Assembly: GCA_039679645.1 (NCBI GenBank)
Contig: JBDKUO010000017.1
Location: forward strand, 1 to 64,000
Reading direction: 5' to 3'
Length of the DNA stretch: 64,000 nt
Origin: Armatimonadota bacterium
GTDB taxonomy: Bacteria > Armatimonadota > UBA5829
Part shown: one piece after another, positions 25,414 to 33,489 of the stretch
How positions within the stretch are numbered: position 1 is the first letter of the stretch
Layout: every line of letters begins with the position of its first letter
Position numbers and translations under genes: made by a program
Notes under the pieces: model-generated
The model's database searches: none
What the model was told of the DNA's origin: nothing
The model's input: only the letters and a program-made list of their open reading frames with translations

Positions 25414-25898
25414 AACAGATAAGGGATGTGCTGCCTCACAGGTATCCATTCCTGCTTGTCGACAGGATACTGGAGTTGGTGCCGGAGAAGAGCTGTCGTG
25501 GCTATAAGAACGTGACCATAAACGAGGAGTTTTTTGAGGGGCACTTTCCGGGGCATGCGGTTATGCCGGGGGTTTTGGTCTGTGAGGCCATGGCGCAGGT
25601 TGCCGGAGTGCTGCTGCTCTCGATGACCGGCAACGAGGGCAAACTTGCATACTTCGGCGGAATGGACAAGGTCAGGTTCCGAAAACCGGTGCTGCCGGGC
25701 GATACTCTGGTAACCGACGTGGATATGATCGCAAGCAGAGGAAATATCGGTAAAGTAAAAGCAGTTGCGCGCATCGACAATGAAGTCGCGGCGGAAGGCG
25801 AATTTATTTTCGCACTTGTAGATCGAAATAAAAGGCGAAAACTGACCGGCGATGCTGCCGAGACAAAAGAAAACGGAGCTCGGCGCAGTGATGAATAA
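25401..25898 (+). CDS. fabZ: 3-hydroxyacyl-[ACP] dehydratase
   Basis: This 165-residue hot-dog enzyme of fatty acid elongation also sets the pool of hydroxyacyl-ACP used by LpxA and LpxD. The motifs LPHRYPFLLVDR and GHFPGHAVMPGVLVCEAMAQ contain His48 and Glu62. The C-terminal 20 residues are extra and charged (KRRKLTGDAAETKENGARRSDE). Overlap with lpxC (13 bases) and lpxA (8 bases) ties it tightly into the lipid A operon; in some lineages lpxC and fabZ are fused. Confidence 0.95.
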   Translation: MLDVEQIRDVLPHRYPFLLVDRILELVPEKSCRGYKNVTINEEFFEGHFPGHAVMPGVLVCEAMAQVAGVLLLSMTGNEGKLAYFGGMDKVRFRKPVLPGDTLVTDVDMIASRGNIGKVKAVARIDNEVAAEGEFIFALVDRNKRRKLTGDAAETKENGARRSDE

Positions 25899-26706
25899 TA
25901 TGGACAAGGTGACTGAAATACACCCGAGCGCGATTATTGACTCGTCTGCCGAGATAGGCGAGGGTGTCGAGATCGGGCCATACTGCATAATCGGCAAGAA
26001 TGTCCGCATCGGTGATGGTACCAGACTGGCTGCGCATGTAGTCATTGAGACCAACACGACCATCGGACAGAATTGCACAGTCTTAAGTGGAGCAGTTTTA
26101 GGCGGTGCGCCGCAGGACTATAAGTTCAAAGGCGAGCCGACCTATCTGAAGATTGGTGACAACAACATCATCAGGGAATGTGTCACTCTCCATAGAGCCA
26201 GCGGCGAGGGCAACGCCACAACCATAGGCGACAACAATATGCTTATGGCGTATTGCCATGTGGGTCATAATTGCACTCTCGGAAACTGTATTACCATGGC
26301 CAACACCGTCGGTATCAGCGGGCATGTCGTTGTTGAGGACAAGGTCGTGTTTGGCGGGATAGTGGGCGTTCATCAGAACGTTCGCATCGGCAAGCTGGCT
26401 ATGATCGGCGGCTTCTCGAAGATACTGCAGGATGTGCCGCCGTTCGCGATGGTCGAAGGCAGACCCACGAGAGTATACGACCTCAACAAGATCGGCCTGC
26501 GCCGCAACGGTGTGGGGCCTCAGGAGCGAGCCGGCATTAGAATGGCATATAAGCTGCTCTACAGGTCGAACCTGAACACCACGCAGGCGCTGGAAGCTAT
26601 CGAACGCGAGGTCGAGCCGAGTCCCGAGCTTGAATATCTGCTCAGCTTCATCCGCAGCATTAGAAAAGGTTATGCGGGGCGGCAGTTGGAAGCGCCCAGG
26701 TTCTAA
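25891..26706 (+). CDS. lpxA: UDP-N-acetylglucosamine acyltransferase
   Basis: The protein has 271 residues and adds the 3-hydroxyacyl chain to UDP-GlcNAc, the first lipid A step. The left-handed beta-helix begins at IHPSAIIDSSAEIGEGVEIGPYC. The catalytic-His region is AYCHVGHNCTLGN, and GGVVGVHQNVRIG-type and EGRPTRVYDLNKIGLRRNG signatures follow, with the helical C-terminal domain from about 195. ATG 25891 overlaps the fabZ stop by eight bases; ATG 25900 is an alternative. Confidence 0.95.
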   Translation: MNNMDKVTEIHPSAIIDSSAEIGEGVEIGPYCIIGKNVRIGDGTRLAAHVVIETNTTIGQNCTVLSGAVLGGAPQDYKFKGEPTYLKIGDNNIIRECVTLHRASGEGNATTIGDNNMLMAYCHVGHNCTLGNCITMANTVGISGHVVVEDKVVFGGIVGVHQNVRIGKLAMIGGFSKILQDVPPFAMVEGRPTRVYDLNKIGLRRNGVGPQERAGIRMAYKLLYRSNLNTTQALEAIEREVEPSPELEYLLSFIRSIRKGYAGRQLEAPRF

Positions 26707-26708
26707 TA

Positions 26709-27854
26709 GTGTCATACTCGATTGCCATATCGGCCGGTGAGGCATCCGGCGACATGTACGGCGGCCGTTTGGCCGCCGAACTGCATAAGATGCGAAGTGA
26801 CCTGAAAGTGTGGGGCGCCGGTGGTCCGAGCATGCGCAAGGCCGGTGTTGATGTTACTGTCGATATGACGGGCGGAGGCACTATCGGCATATCGGAGACC
26901 ATAAAGTCGCTTCCATCCGTGGCAGCAAAGTATTTCAGGCTTCGTGCTCAACTGCTCCGGCGGCGGCCTGATTTGTTTGTGCCCATCGACTTTGGCGCAT
27001 TCAATATCAGGCTGGCTCAGATTGCACGCAAGAACGGCATTCCGGTAGTGTATTACTTTCCGCCGTCATCGTGGAGAAGACAACCCAAGAACGCTGCTAA
27101 GCTGATAGCATGCGGCGGCAAAGTCATCACTCCTTTTCCATGGTCTGAAGAATTGCTTTCGGCGGCGGGTGTCGATGCCAGGTTTGTCGGCCATCCGCTC
27201 ATAGATATTGTAAAACCCTCATGCGATAAGGGAGCTTTTATACGTGAGTTCGGTTTGTCCGATTCGCTTCCCACGATCGGCATGCTGCCCGGGAGCCGTG
27301 CGCATGAGATCAGCGAACACATGCCTGTAATGATCGAGTGTGCCCGCATAATCGATAGGCAGCTTAGTGGAGCGCAGTTTATAATCGGTGCTGCGGGCAG
27401 AGCCGACCGGATTCGAAGAAGTATCGCTGATGCCTCTGAAAAAGATAATTTGCCGATGATCCGAGTCATCGAGGGACGCACATATGATTGCATGGCTCAT
27501 GCCGACCTCTTGATATCTAAGTCCGGGACAGCTACACTAGAAGCAGCGATTCTCGGCACTCCAATGGTCATCATATATCGTGGATCACCGATTATGCGCT
27601 TCGAGTTCTTGTTCAGAAAAGCGGTGTTGGAGGATTATATAGGTCTTCCGAATATCATAGCCGACCGCGGCATTTGCCCGGAACTAATCAATGAACAAGC
27701 GACACCCGAGGCGGTGTCGGATATTGCGATTGATCTACTGCAGGACAATGCTAAAATGAAAGCAGGCCTGCTTGAAGTAAAGCGGGCGCTTGGTGAGCCG
27801 GGTGCCCTTGTTCGTGCAGCACACTTGCTGCTTGAAATGGGAGGATTGAAATAG
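26709..27854 (+). CDS. lpxB: Lipid-A-disaccharide synthase (divergent)
   Basis: The protein has 381 residues from GTG 26709. LpxB joins UDP-diacylglucosamine to lipid X. Family marks are SAGEASGDMYGG, PIDFGAFNIRLA (canonical IDxPDFN is altered), FVGHPLID, MLPGSRAHEI and SKSGTATLEAAILGTPMVIIYR. The usual YVSPSVWAWR is replaced by YYFPPSSWRRQP. The fold is the GT-B type of GT19. Position directly after lpxA supports the call, though the substitutions leave some room for a related glycosyltransferase. Confidence 0.85.
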   Translation: MSYSIAISAGEASGDMYGGRLAAELHKMRSDLKVWGAGGPSMRKAGVDVTVDMTGGGTIGISETIKSLPSVAAKYFRLRAQLLRRRPDLFVPIDFGAFNIRLAQIARKNGIPVVYYFPPSSWRRQPKNAAKLIACGGKVITPFPWSEELLSAAGVDARFVGHPLIDIVKPSCDKGAFIREFGLSDSLPTIGMLPGSRAHEISEHMPVMIECARIIDRQLSGAQFIIGAAGRADRIRRSIADASEKDNLPMIRVIEGRTYDCMAHADLLISKSGTATLEAAILGTPMVIIYRGSPIMRFEFLFRKAVLEDYIGLPNIIADRGICPELINEQATPEAVSDIAIDLLQDNAKMKAGLLEVKRALGEPGALVRAAHLLLEMGGLK

Positions 27855-27898
27855 AAAAGCTGGTATATTTTCTCTTCAGAAGGAGAACATCCTTTCTG

Positions 27899-28423
27899 TT
27901 GGTCGCATCTGTTATTATTCTGCTGGTCGCCAAGCCGACTCTGAAGAGTTTCTGGATAGGCTTGCCGTTTGTTATTGTCGGTGAGCTGATTCGCATTTGG
28001 GCATCCGGATATCTCAGTAAGATGTCGAGGCTGATAACCGCCGGGCCGTTTGCAATTTGCCGCAATCCGCTTTATATCGGCAGTTTCTTTATCAGCCTTG
28101 GCTACTTTTTGATGTGTAATCAGCCCATAGTCTGGATTGCAGGGCCGATTCTGTTCTGGCTCTTTCACGGCGGCGCAATCTCTTATGAGGAGAGGCTGCT
28201 TGCCGATAAGTTCGGCGAAGATTTCAATGAATACTGTAAGTCTATTCCAAGGCTTATCTCATTGCCGCGCTCTCTAGCGGGCCATGGCGAATTCTCAATC
28301 AGACAGATCGTTGTTAATAATGAGCATCGAAGCGCTCTTGTAACTGCATTGGCGTCGTCGCTTTATGCCATTCTGGCATATTCATCAAGTGATATGCCGA
28401 TCTTGTGGATTTTAGGCAGGTAA
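27899..28423 (+). CDS. ICMT/PEMT-family membrane methyltransferase
   Basis: The protein has at least 174 residues with four or five membrane helices. The family core is TAGPFAICRNPLYIGSFFISLGYFL, then GGAISYEERLLADKFGEDFNEYCKSIPRLI, matching isoprenylcysteine carboxyl methyltransferase/phospholipid methyltransferase relatives that bind S-adenosylmethionine in the membrane. The start is uncertain: TTG 27899 is used here, but the frame stays open to 27836 and the added EKLVYFLFRRRTSFLL looks real, which would need ATT or CTG as start. Its position between lpxB and msbA suggests a lipid or polyprenyl substrate, by inference. Confidence 0.75.
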   Translation: MVASVIILLVAKPTLKSFWIGLPFVIVGELIRIWASGYLSKMSRLITAGPFAICRNPLYIGSFFISLGYFLMCNQPIVWIAGPILFWLFHGGAISYEERLLADKFGEDFNEYCKSIPRLISLPRSLAGHGEFSIRQIVVNNEHRSALVTALASSLYAILAYSSSDMPILWILGR

Positions 28424-28425
28424 AT

Positions 28426-30219
28426 GTGAGTTCTCAAAAACGCCTTCTTGGATATGTTATGGCTCACAAAGGCCGTATGATCACATCTCTTGTGTGTGGG
28501 CTTTTGATGACCGGATGCACGCTTTTTATGGCGACTCTGATCAAGTACTTTACCGCCGTTGCGAGTAATGAGCCTGTTACAGGTTATGCTATTGTGAAAT
28601 TCGGCATCAGCCATGGTTTGTTTGCGGCAAAGCAGGCTCCGGCGGCGCTGATGATGATAGCGGCGGGCCTGATGGTGCTGATCAACATACCCAAGTCAGC
28701 ATTCACCTTTCTTAACAATTATCTGATAGCTTCCGTCACCAGCCGTATCGGCACTGATGTCAGGGCGGATGTCTATGCGCACCTGCAGACACTTCCGCTG
28801 CGGTTTTTTCACAGAAGCAGAATAGGGGACATTATGTCCCGAATGAGTGTCGATGTTGCGCTTATCCAAAACTCAAGCACAATAGTGGTTCAGGCGATAG
28901 ACGGTCCATTGATGGTTGTCGGCGGGCTGGGAAAGATGGCGCTTATCAGTTGGCAGCTCACACTATGTACGATATTGTTCGTTCCGTTGATGGGTTTTGC
29001 CATTGACAAGCTGACAAGGAAAATCAGGCCGCTGACGACCGCTACTCAGTCCACATTCGCGGACGTAAGCTCGGCCATTGAGGAATCCATCCATGGCGTG
29101 CGCATAATAAAAGCGTTCGGGATGGAAGACTACGAGGTCAAGCGTTTTAACAAGACAAATAACAACAGCCTGATTGCCACCCTGCGATACTGGCGGCGCA
29201 ACGCTCTGGTGGCGCCGATTGTCGAGTTGATGGGTTCAGTCGCTGCGGCTCTGCTTATGATAATCGGCGGGCGAATGCTGGTTTCGCAAGCAATTGCATT
29301 TCCAGACCTTGCGGAGTTTATGGTGCTTGCGTTTTACGTCGCAGGTTCCGCCAAGCAGTTCGGTCGCCTGGGTTCACTGTACCAGCAGACTCTTGCAGCG
29401 GGCGAGCGCGTATTTGAGATACTCGATACTACCTCGGATTTGCCTGATGCGCCTGACGCAATTGTCCTGAAAGACGTCCAGGGCCAAGTTGAGTGCGAGA
29501 ATATCAGCTTTGAATACAATCGCGGCGAGCCGGTTATCCAGGAACTCTCTTTTAATATTGACCCGGGCGAGGTGGTCGCGATAGTAGGGCCGAGCGGCGC
29601 AGGAAAATCGACTATTGCGGACCTTATACTGCGTTTTTACGATGTCGATAAAGGCCGCATCCTGATCGAAGGTCACGACATTCGCCAGATCAACACCAGG
29701 AGCCTGCGTGAACATATGGCAATGGTTCCGCAGGAGACGATCCTCTTCAGCGGTACAATTGCGGAGAACATATCTTACGGCAGGCCCGGCACAAACATTT
29801 CAGAGGTTATCGAAGCCGCCAAGGCTGCCAACGCTAATGATTTTATTATGGAGTGTCCGAATGGTTATGAAACCGAGCTGGGCGAGGGCGGAGTAGGCCT
29901 TTCCGGCGGACAGCGCCAGAGGATTTCCATCGCGCGCGCACTGCTCAAGAACCCGAAAATTCTCATACTAGACGAGGCGACATCGTCTCTCGATGCTGCA
30001 TCCGAAGGGATCGTTCAGGAAGCGCTTGACCGCCTTATGAAAGGCCGCTCGACATTAGTGATTGCTCACAGGCTCTCGACCGTTAAGAATGCTAATAAGA
30101 TATTCGTGATGGATAGAGGCCGGGTGACCGAGTCAGGCACTTTTGATGAGCTGATGACCGCCGGTGGTCTTTTTGAGCAGCTTTACAAGACCCAGTTTCG
30201 CACTCAGGGTGCCAAATGA
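28426..30219 (+). CDS. msbA: Lipid A export ABC transporter MsbA-like
   Basis: This 597-residue half-transporter has six membrane helices (about 20-310) followed by an ATP-binding domain (about 350-585). Nucleotide motifs are Walker A GPSGAGKST, Q-loop VPQETILFSG, signature LSGGQRQRISIARAL, Walker B ILILDEATSSLD and switch His in IAHRLSTVKNA. It dimerises in the inner membrane and flips lipid A-core outward. GTG 28426 follows GGCAGG by five bases. It belongs to the lpx operon, which favours lipid A over drug export. Confidence 0.88.
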   Translation: MSSQKRLLGYVMAHKGRMITSLVCGLLMTGCTLFMATLIKYFTAVASNEPVTGYAIVKFGISHGLFAAKQAPAALMMIAAGLMVLINIPKSAFTFLNNYLIASVTSRIGTDVRADVYAHLQTLPLRFFHRSRIGDIMSRMSVDVALIQNSSTIVVQAIDGPLMVVGGLGKMALISWQLTLCTILFVPLMGFAIDKLTRKIRPLTTATQSTFADVSSAIEESIHGVRIIKAFGMEDYEVKRFNKTNNNSLIATLRYWRRNALVAPIVELMGSVAAALLMIIGGRMLVSQAIAFPDLAEFMVLAFYVAGSAKQFGRLGSLYQQTLAAGERVFEILDTTSDLPDAPDAIVLKDVQGQVECENISFEYNRGEPVIQELSFNIDPGEVVAIVGPSGAGKSTIADLILRFYDVDKGRILIEGHDIRQINTRSLREHMAMVPQETILFSGTIAENISYGRPGTNISEVIEAAKAANANDFIMECPNGYETELGEGGVGLSGGQRQRISIARALLKNPKILILDEATSSLDAASEGIVQEALDRLMKGRSTLVIAHRLSTVKNANKIFVMDRGRVTESGTFDELMTAGGLFEQLYKTQFRTQGAK

Positions 30220-30881
30220 GCGGTGAGAAAGAGAGCCTTCTGGAGCGGATCAAGCGCGCCGCCGTCATATGGCTGCTCTGGCTCATATCTACCGTCATCG
30301 CCATGACAGTCCGGTTCAAGATCGACGGCTGGGATAAGCTCATAAAGATCAGGGATGACGGCAAGGGTGGCCTGATTTTGCCATGGCATGGCGTGACGAT
30401 ACTGCCGATCTACTATTGCCGTCATATGGGGTTTTGCTCGATTGCGTCGGTCTCAAAGGACGGCGAACTGCAAAACGGCATCCTGCGACTGCGAGGGTTC
30501 AAGACCATTCGCGGGTCCAGCGGAAGGCATGCAGTGAGGGTGCTTTTGGAGGCCATAAGGTGTCTTAAGGAGGGCAAAGTGCTTGCCTATACACCCGACG
30601 GTCCCAAAGGGCCGCCTAAGAAAGTCCAGCAGGGCACTGTGTATATGGCTAAGCGTTCCGGTTGCCCGGTTCTTCCGGTTGGTGTTGCTTGCAAGCCATG
30701 TAAGAGGCTGCACTCATGGGATTCACATATGGTGCCGATGCCTTTTTCGCGCGCTGTGATAGCGTTCGGCGACCCGATGTATGTTCCGGAAAATATGGAT
30801 GAGTCCAAAGCCGCCGAGATGATCGAAAAGGCAATTAACAGTGCCGAAGACCGGGCAAATGAGATTTTGGCGCATATGTGA
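30216..30881 (+). CDS. DUF374 lysophospholipid-acyltransferase-like protein
   Basis: This 221-residue protein starts four bases inside the msbA stop (ATGA). It has an N-terminal membrane helix, LPWHGVTILPIYY in place of the usual NHxxxxD, and the family hallmark YTPDGPKGPPKKVQQGTVYMAKRSGCPVLPVGVA. DUF374 proteins belong to the PlsC-like acyltransferase superfamily and often sit beside lipid A genes; some replace LpxL-type late acyltransferases. A role in lipid A acylation is inferred. A hairpin terminator-like structure lies 65 bases downstream. Confidence 0.85.
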   Translation: MSGEKESLLERIKRAAVIWLLWLISTVIAMTVRFKIDGWDKLIKIRDDGKGGLILPWHGVTILPIYYCRHMGFCSIASVSKDGELQNGILRLRGFKTIRGSSGRHAVRVLLEAIRCLKEGKVLAYTPDGPKGPPKKVQQGTVYMAKRSGCPVLPVGVACKPCKRLHSWDSHMVPMPFSRAVIAFGDPMYVPENMDESKAAEMIEKAINSAEDRANEILAHM

Positions 30882-30889
30882 CTTGCGTT

Positions 30890-30903
30890 GCGGTTAAAAC
30901 CGC
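30890..30903. other. Small hairpin after the DUF374 gene
   Basis: GCGGTT-AA-AACCGC forms a 6-bp stem nine bases after the stop codon. It is the first of four hairpins in the gap before waaA. Confidence 0.4.
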
Positions 30904-30945
30904 GGCAACAACAACACGAAGTCGGCCTGCGCCAACTGGGATTTT

Positions 30946-30963
30946 AGTGTCCGAAGGGACACT
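30946..30963 (+). terminator. Terminator-like hairpin after msbA-DUF374
   Basis: AGTGTCC-GAAG-GGACACT is a 7-bp stem with a GNRA-like loop, followed by TTGTGTTTTT. It is the probable end of the transcript, or an attenuator before waaA. Confidence 0.55.
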
Positions 30964-30991
30964 TTGTGTTTTTGCAGCCGTGACTTTACCC

Positions 30992-31060
30992 GCATTATTC
31001 ACGAGGAGCGTGAATAATGCTCTCGGAGACCCGTATTATGCGGGAAGCGCATAATACGGG
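30992..31060. repeat. Two long perfect hairpins before waaA
   Basis: The first hairpin has 12-bp arms (30992-31003 and 31009-31020) around the loop AGGAG. The second has 13-bp arms (31030-31042 and 31048-31060) around GGAAG. Both arms read like variants of GCATTATTCACG and CGCATAATACGGG. The AGGAG loop is a Shine-Dalgarno eight bases before an ATG at 31017 that is in frame with waaA. Confidence 0.8.
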
Positions 31061-31079
31061 TTTAGTCGTAGGAAAAAAT

Positions 31080-32402
31080 ATGATTGGAAATGAAATTCTG
31101 AACCATCAAACCTATATGACTTACTATTTATATAACCTGGCTCTGTTGATCTTATCACCGCTGATTGCGGTGTTTATTTTGTATCGCATATTCATCTCGG
31201 GCAAGTCGCGAAAATCGTGGCGTCAGCAGATGGGCAGCGTGAAGCTTCCAGATGAGATCGGCGGCAAAGACAAAATATGGATTCATGCCGTATCGGTTGG
31301 TGAATCGGTCGCGAGCGCGGCAGTTGTGAGTGAGCTCAAACAGATGCTGCCGGATGCAGCCGTGGTTGTTTCGACCACAACCGAGACCGGCCAGGAGATG
31401 GCGCGCAAATCGATTAAAGATGCCGATGCGTTTTTTTATTACCCGTTCGACCTGGCGCCGTTTGTGTCTCGATCTATAAACAGGGTTCGCCCGAAAGTTT
31501 TTGCGAGCACGGATACTGAAATCTGGCCCAACTTCCGCCATATTGCGCGTAAAAAGGGCGTGAAGACAGCCATGATCAACGGGACAATCTCAGATAAGAC
31601 CATATCCGGCGCGAAAAAGATCCCGTGGCTGTATAAATGGACTATGTCAAATATCGACCTCTTTTGCATGCAGTCTCAGGCTGATGCCGACCGGGTTATC
31701 GCGTTGGGTGCTGACAGAGCGAGAGTGATGGTGACGGGAAACTGCAAGGCTGACCAGTCGTCTGAACTGTTAAGCGATTCGGAAAAGGACGAAATCTGGG
31801 CGCGATATAAGTTCCCCGCCGGGTCGAGAGTATTTGTGGCTGGAAGCACCAATCCGGGCGAGGATGCGCCTGTTATGGAAGCGTTTGTTGCAGCAAGGAA
31901 AGCTCATCCGAGCCTGCGGCTGATTATAGCTCCCAGGCAGATAGAGCGCCGCGATGAGATTATTTCAATTGCTAGTGATATGGGTCTGAAGTGCGGCTGG
32001 CGGAGCGAGCCAGCAAGCATCTCGGGTGACGAAGATATCGTCATACTGGACACTTTCGGTGAGCTGGCGCGAGTATATTCTATTTCGGACGTGAGCTTTG
32101 TAGGCGGGAGCTTGATTCCGCGCGGCTGTCACAGTATTCTCCAGCCGATATCTCAGGGAAAGCCGGTGTTTTTCGGGCCGTATACGTTCAAGGCGAAAGA
32201 CCTGGTCAGCCAGGCAAAGGCAGCCGGAGTAGGGTTTGAAATTGCCGACGGCTATCATCTCGGCGAACAAATAGTCGCTATGCTGGGCGATTATGCTCTT
32301 CTGGATGATATAAAGGTCCGCTGTGATCAGATGATGCAGGCAAATCAGGGTGCGTCGCGCCGCACCGCCGAAGCGCTTGTTCGGCTGTATAATCATGAGT
32401 AG
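31080..32402 (+). CDS. waaA: 3-deoxy-D-manno-octulosonic acid transferase
   Basis: The protein has 440 residues. WaaA/KdtA adds Kdo from CMP-Kdo to lipid IVA at the inner membrane. An N-terminal membrane helix (LYNLALLILSPLIAVFILYRIF) is followed by HAVSVGESVAS, STTTETGQEMA, TDTEIWPNF, a TGNCKAD motif, APRQIERRDEI and GGSLIPRGCHSILQP, the GT30 pattern. ATG 31080 has AGGA six bases ahead. An in-frame ATG at 31017 with AGGAG would add 21 residues made of repeat DNA, and ATG 31116 fits family starts without a Shine-Dalgarno. It overlaps lpxK by eight bases. Confidence 0.92.
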   Translation: MIGNEILNHQTYMTYYLYNLALLILSPLIAVFILYRIFISGKSRKSWRQQMGSVKLPDEIGGKDKIWIHAVSVGESVASAAVVSELKQMLPDAAVVVSTTTETGQEMARKSIKDADAFFYYPFDLAPFVSRSINRVRPKVFASTDTEIWPNFRHIARKKGVKTAMINGTISDKTISGAKKIPWLYKWTMSNIDLFCMQSQADADRVIALGADRARVMVTGNCKADQSSELLSDSEKDEIWARYKFPAGSRVFVAGSTNPGEDAPVMEAFVAARKAHPSLRLIIAPRQIERRDEIISIASDMGLKCGWRSEPASISGDEDIVILDTFGELARVYSISDVSFVGGSLIPRGCHSILQPISQGKPVFFGPYTFKAKDLVSQAKAAGVGFEIADGYHLGEQIVAMLGDYALLDDIKVRCDQMMQANQGASRRTAEALVRLYNHE

Positions 32403-33489
32403 CCGCTATATAGAACGTGTAATACTCGGCGAGGATAGAGGTGCGGCATCTTGGCTGATCCGATGCGCCCTCTGGCCGCTCTCGCTAATATATCGAGCAG
32501 GCTTGGCTGTTTATCTCGGACTATATTCGGTAGGGCTTAAGCAGAGATATAAGCTGAGTGTTCCGATAATAAGCGTCGGCAACCTGACATTCGGCGGCAC
32601 AGGCAAGACGCCTGCCGTGCAGACCATCTGCCGTCTGCTCGTCCAAAGCGGCAAGAAAGTAGTTGTCCTTTCGCGAGGACATGGCGGTTCAGCGGAGGAC
32701 GCTGTAGCTGTTTCGGACGGCGAGCAAGTGTTGATCGACTCGGCAGAAGCCGGCGATGAGCCCGTTCTGCTTGCACAGAGCCTGCCGGGCGTGCCTGTAG
32801 TCGTCGGCAAGGACAGGAGACTGAGCGGGAATCTGGCGTGCGAAAAGTTTAAGCCGGATATAATCGTGCTTGATGACGGTTTGCAGTATTGGCAGCTTTA
32901 TCGCGATCTTGATATAGTAGTAATGAGCGCGGCGCGGCCATTCGGCAGCGGGTTTGTGATGCCTATGGGCGACCTGCGCGAGCCAGCAAATGGCCTCAGG
33001 CGTGCAGGAATTGTGCTGCTGAATACTGATGGCAAGGCGGAAATTGAATCTGTCGAGAAGCGCATTAAGCGTGTTGCGCCCAGGGTCGAAATATACCGCT
33101 GCGAGCGCAAGCCGGAGAGGTTTATCCGTGTCTCGGACGGCCAGCCGCTCGACTTGGACTGGATAAAAGACCGCAGAGTTCTGGCGTTTTGCGGTATAGG
33201 CAAGCCGCAGTCATTTATGGATATGCTCGTCTCGCTTGGCGCGGTGGTTGCCAGGCAAATGGTCTTTTCGGATCATCATGAATACTTGCAGGAAGATATA
33301 TCTCTTATCGAGAGTGAGAAGCTTTCGTCAGGAGCCGAGGTTGTTGTAACCACGCAGAAAGACATAGCACGGCTCGGCAATCATTTTTCAATTGAGCATA
33401 CATATACACTTGTGATCAGACTCGAAGTTGAGGATAAAAGTAGTTTTGCACAACGGATCAACAACAAGAATACGCAATCTCCCACCTAA
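32395..33489 (+). CDS. lpxK: Tetraacyldisaccharide 4'-kinase
   Basis: This 364-residue membrane-associated P-loop kinase phosphorylates the 4' position of the lipid A disaccharide. Walker A is GNLTFGGTGKTP, then LSRGHGGS, DEPVLLAQ, VGKDR, the Walker-B-like IIVLDDGLQYW, and the closing FSDHHEY and TTQKDIARL motifs. All are LpxK signatures. ATG 32395 lies within the last codons of waaA. The kinase follows the Kdo transferase, as in many Gram-negatives. Confidence 0.95.
   Translation: MSSRYIERVILGEDRGAASWLIRCALWPLSLIYRAGLAVYLGLYSVGLKQRYKLSVPIISVGNLTFGGTGKTPAVQTICRLLVQSGKKVVVLSRGHGGSAEDAVAVSDGEQVLIDSAEAGDEPVLLAQSLPGVPVVVGKDRRLSGNLACEKFKPDIIVLDDGLQYWQLYRDLDIVVMSAARPFGSGFVMPMGDLREPANGLRRAGIVLLNTDGKAEIESVEKRIKRVAPRVEIYRCERKPERFIRVSDGQPLDLDWIKDRRVLAFCGIGKPQSFMDMLVSLGAVVARQMVFSDHHEYLQEDISLIESEKLSSGAEVVVTTQKDIARLGNHFSIEHTYTLVIRLEVEDKSSFAQRINNKNTQSPT

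Noticed and set aside
28426-30219. Drug-efflux ABC transporter
   Set aside because: Sequence alone cannot exclude it, but the position inside the lpx operon makes lipid A export the better call.
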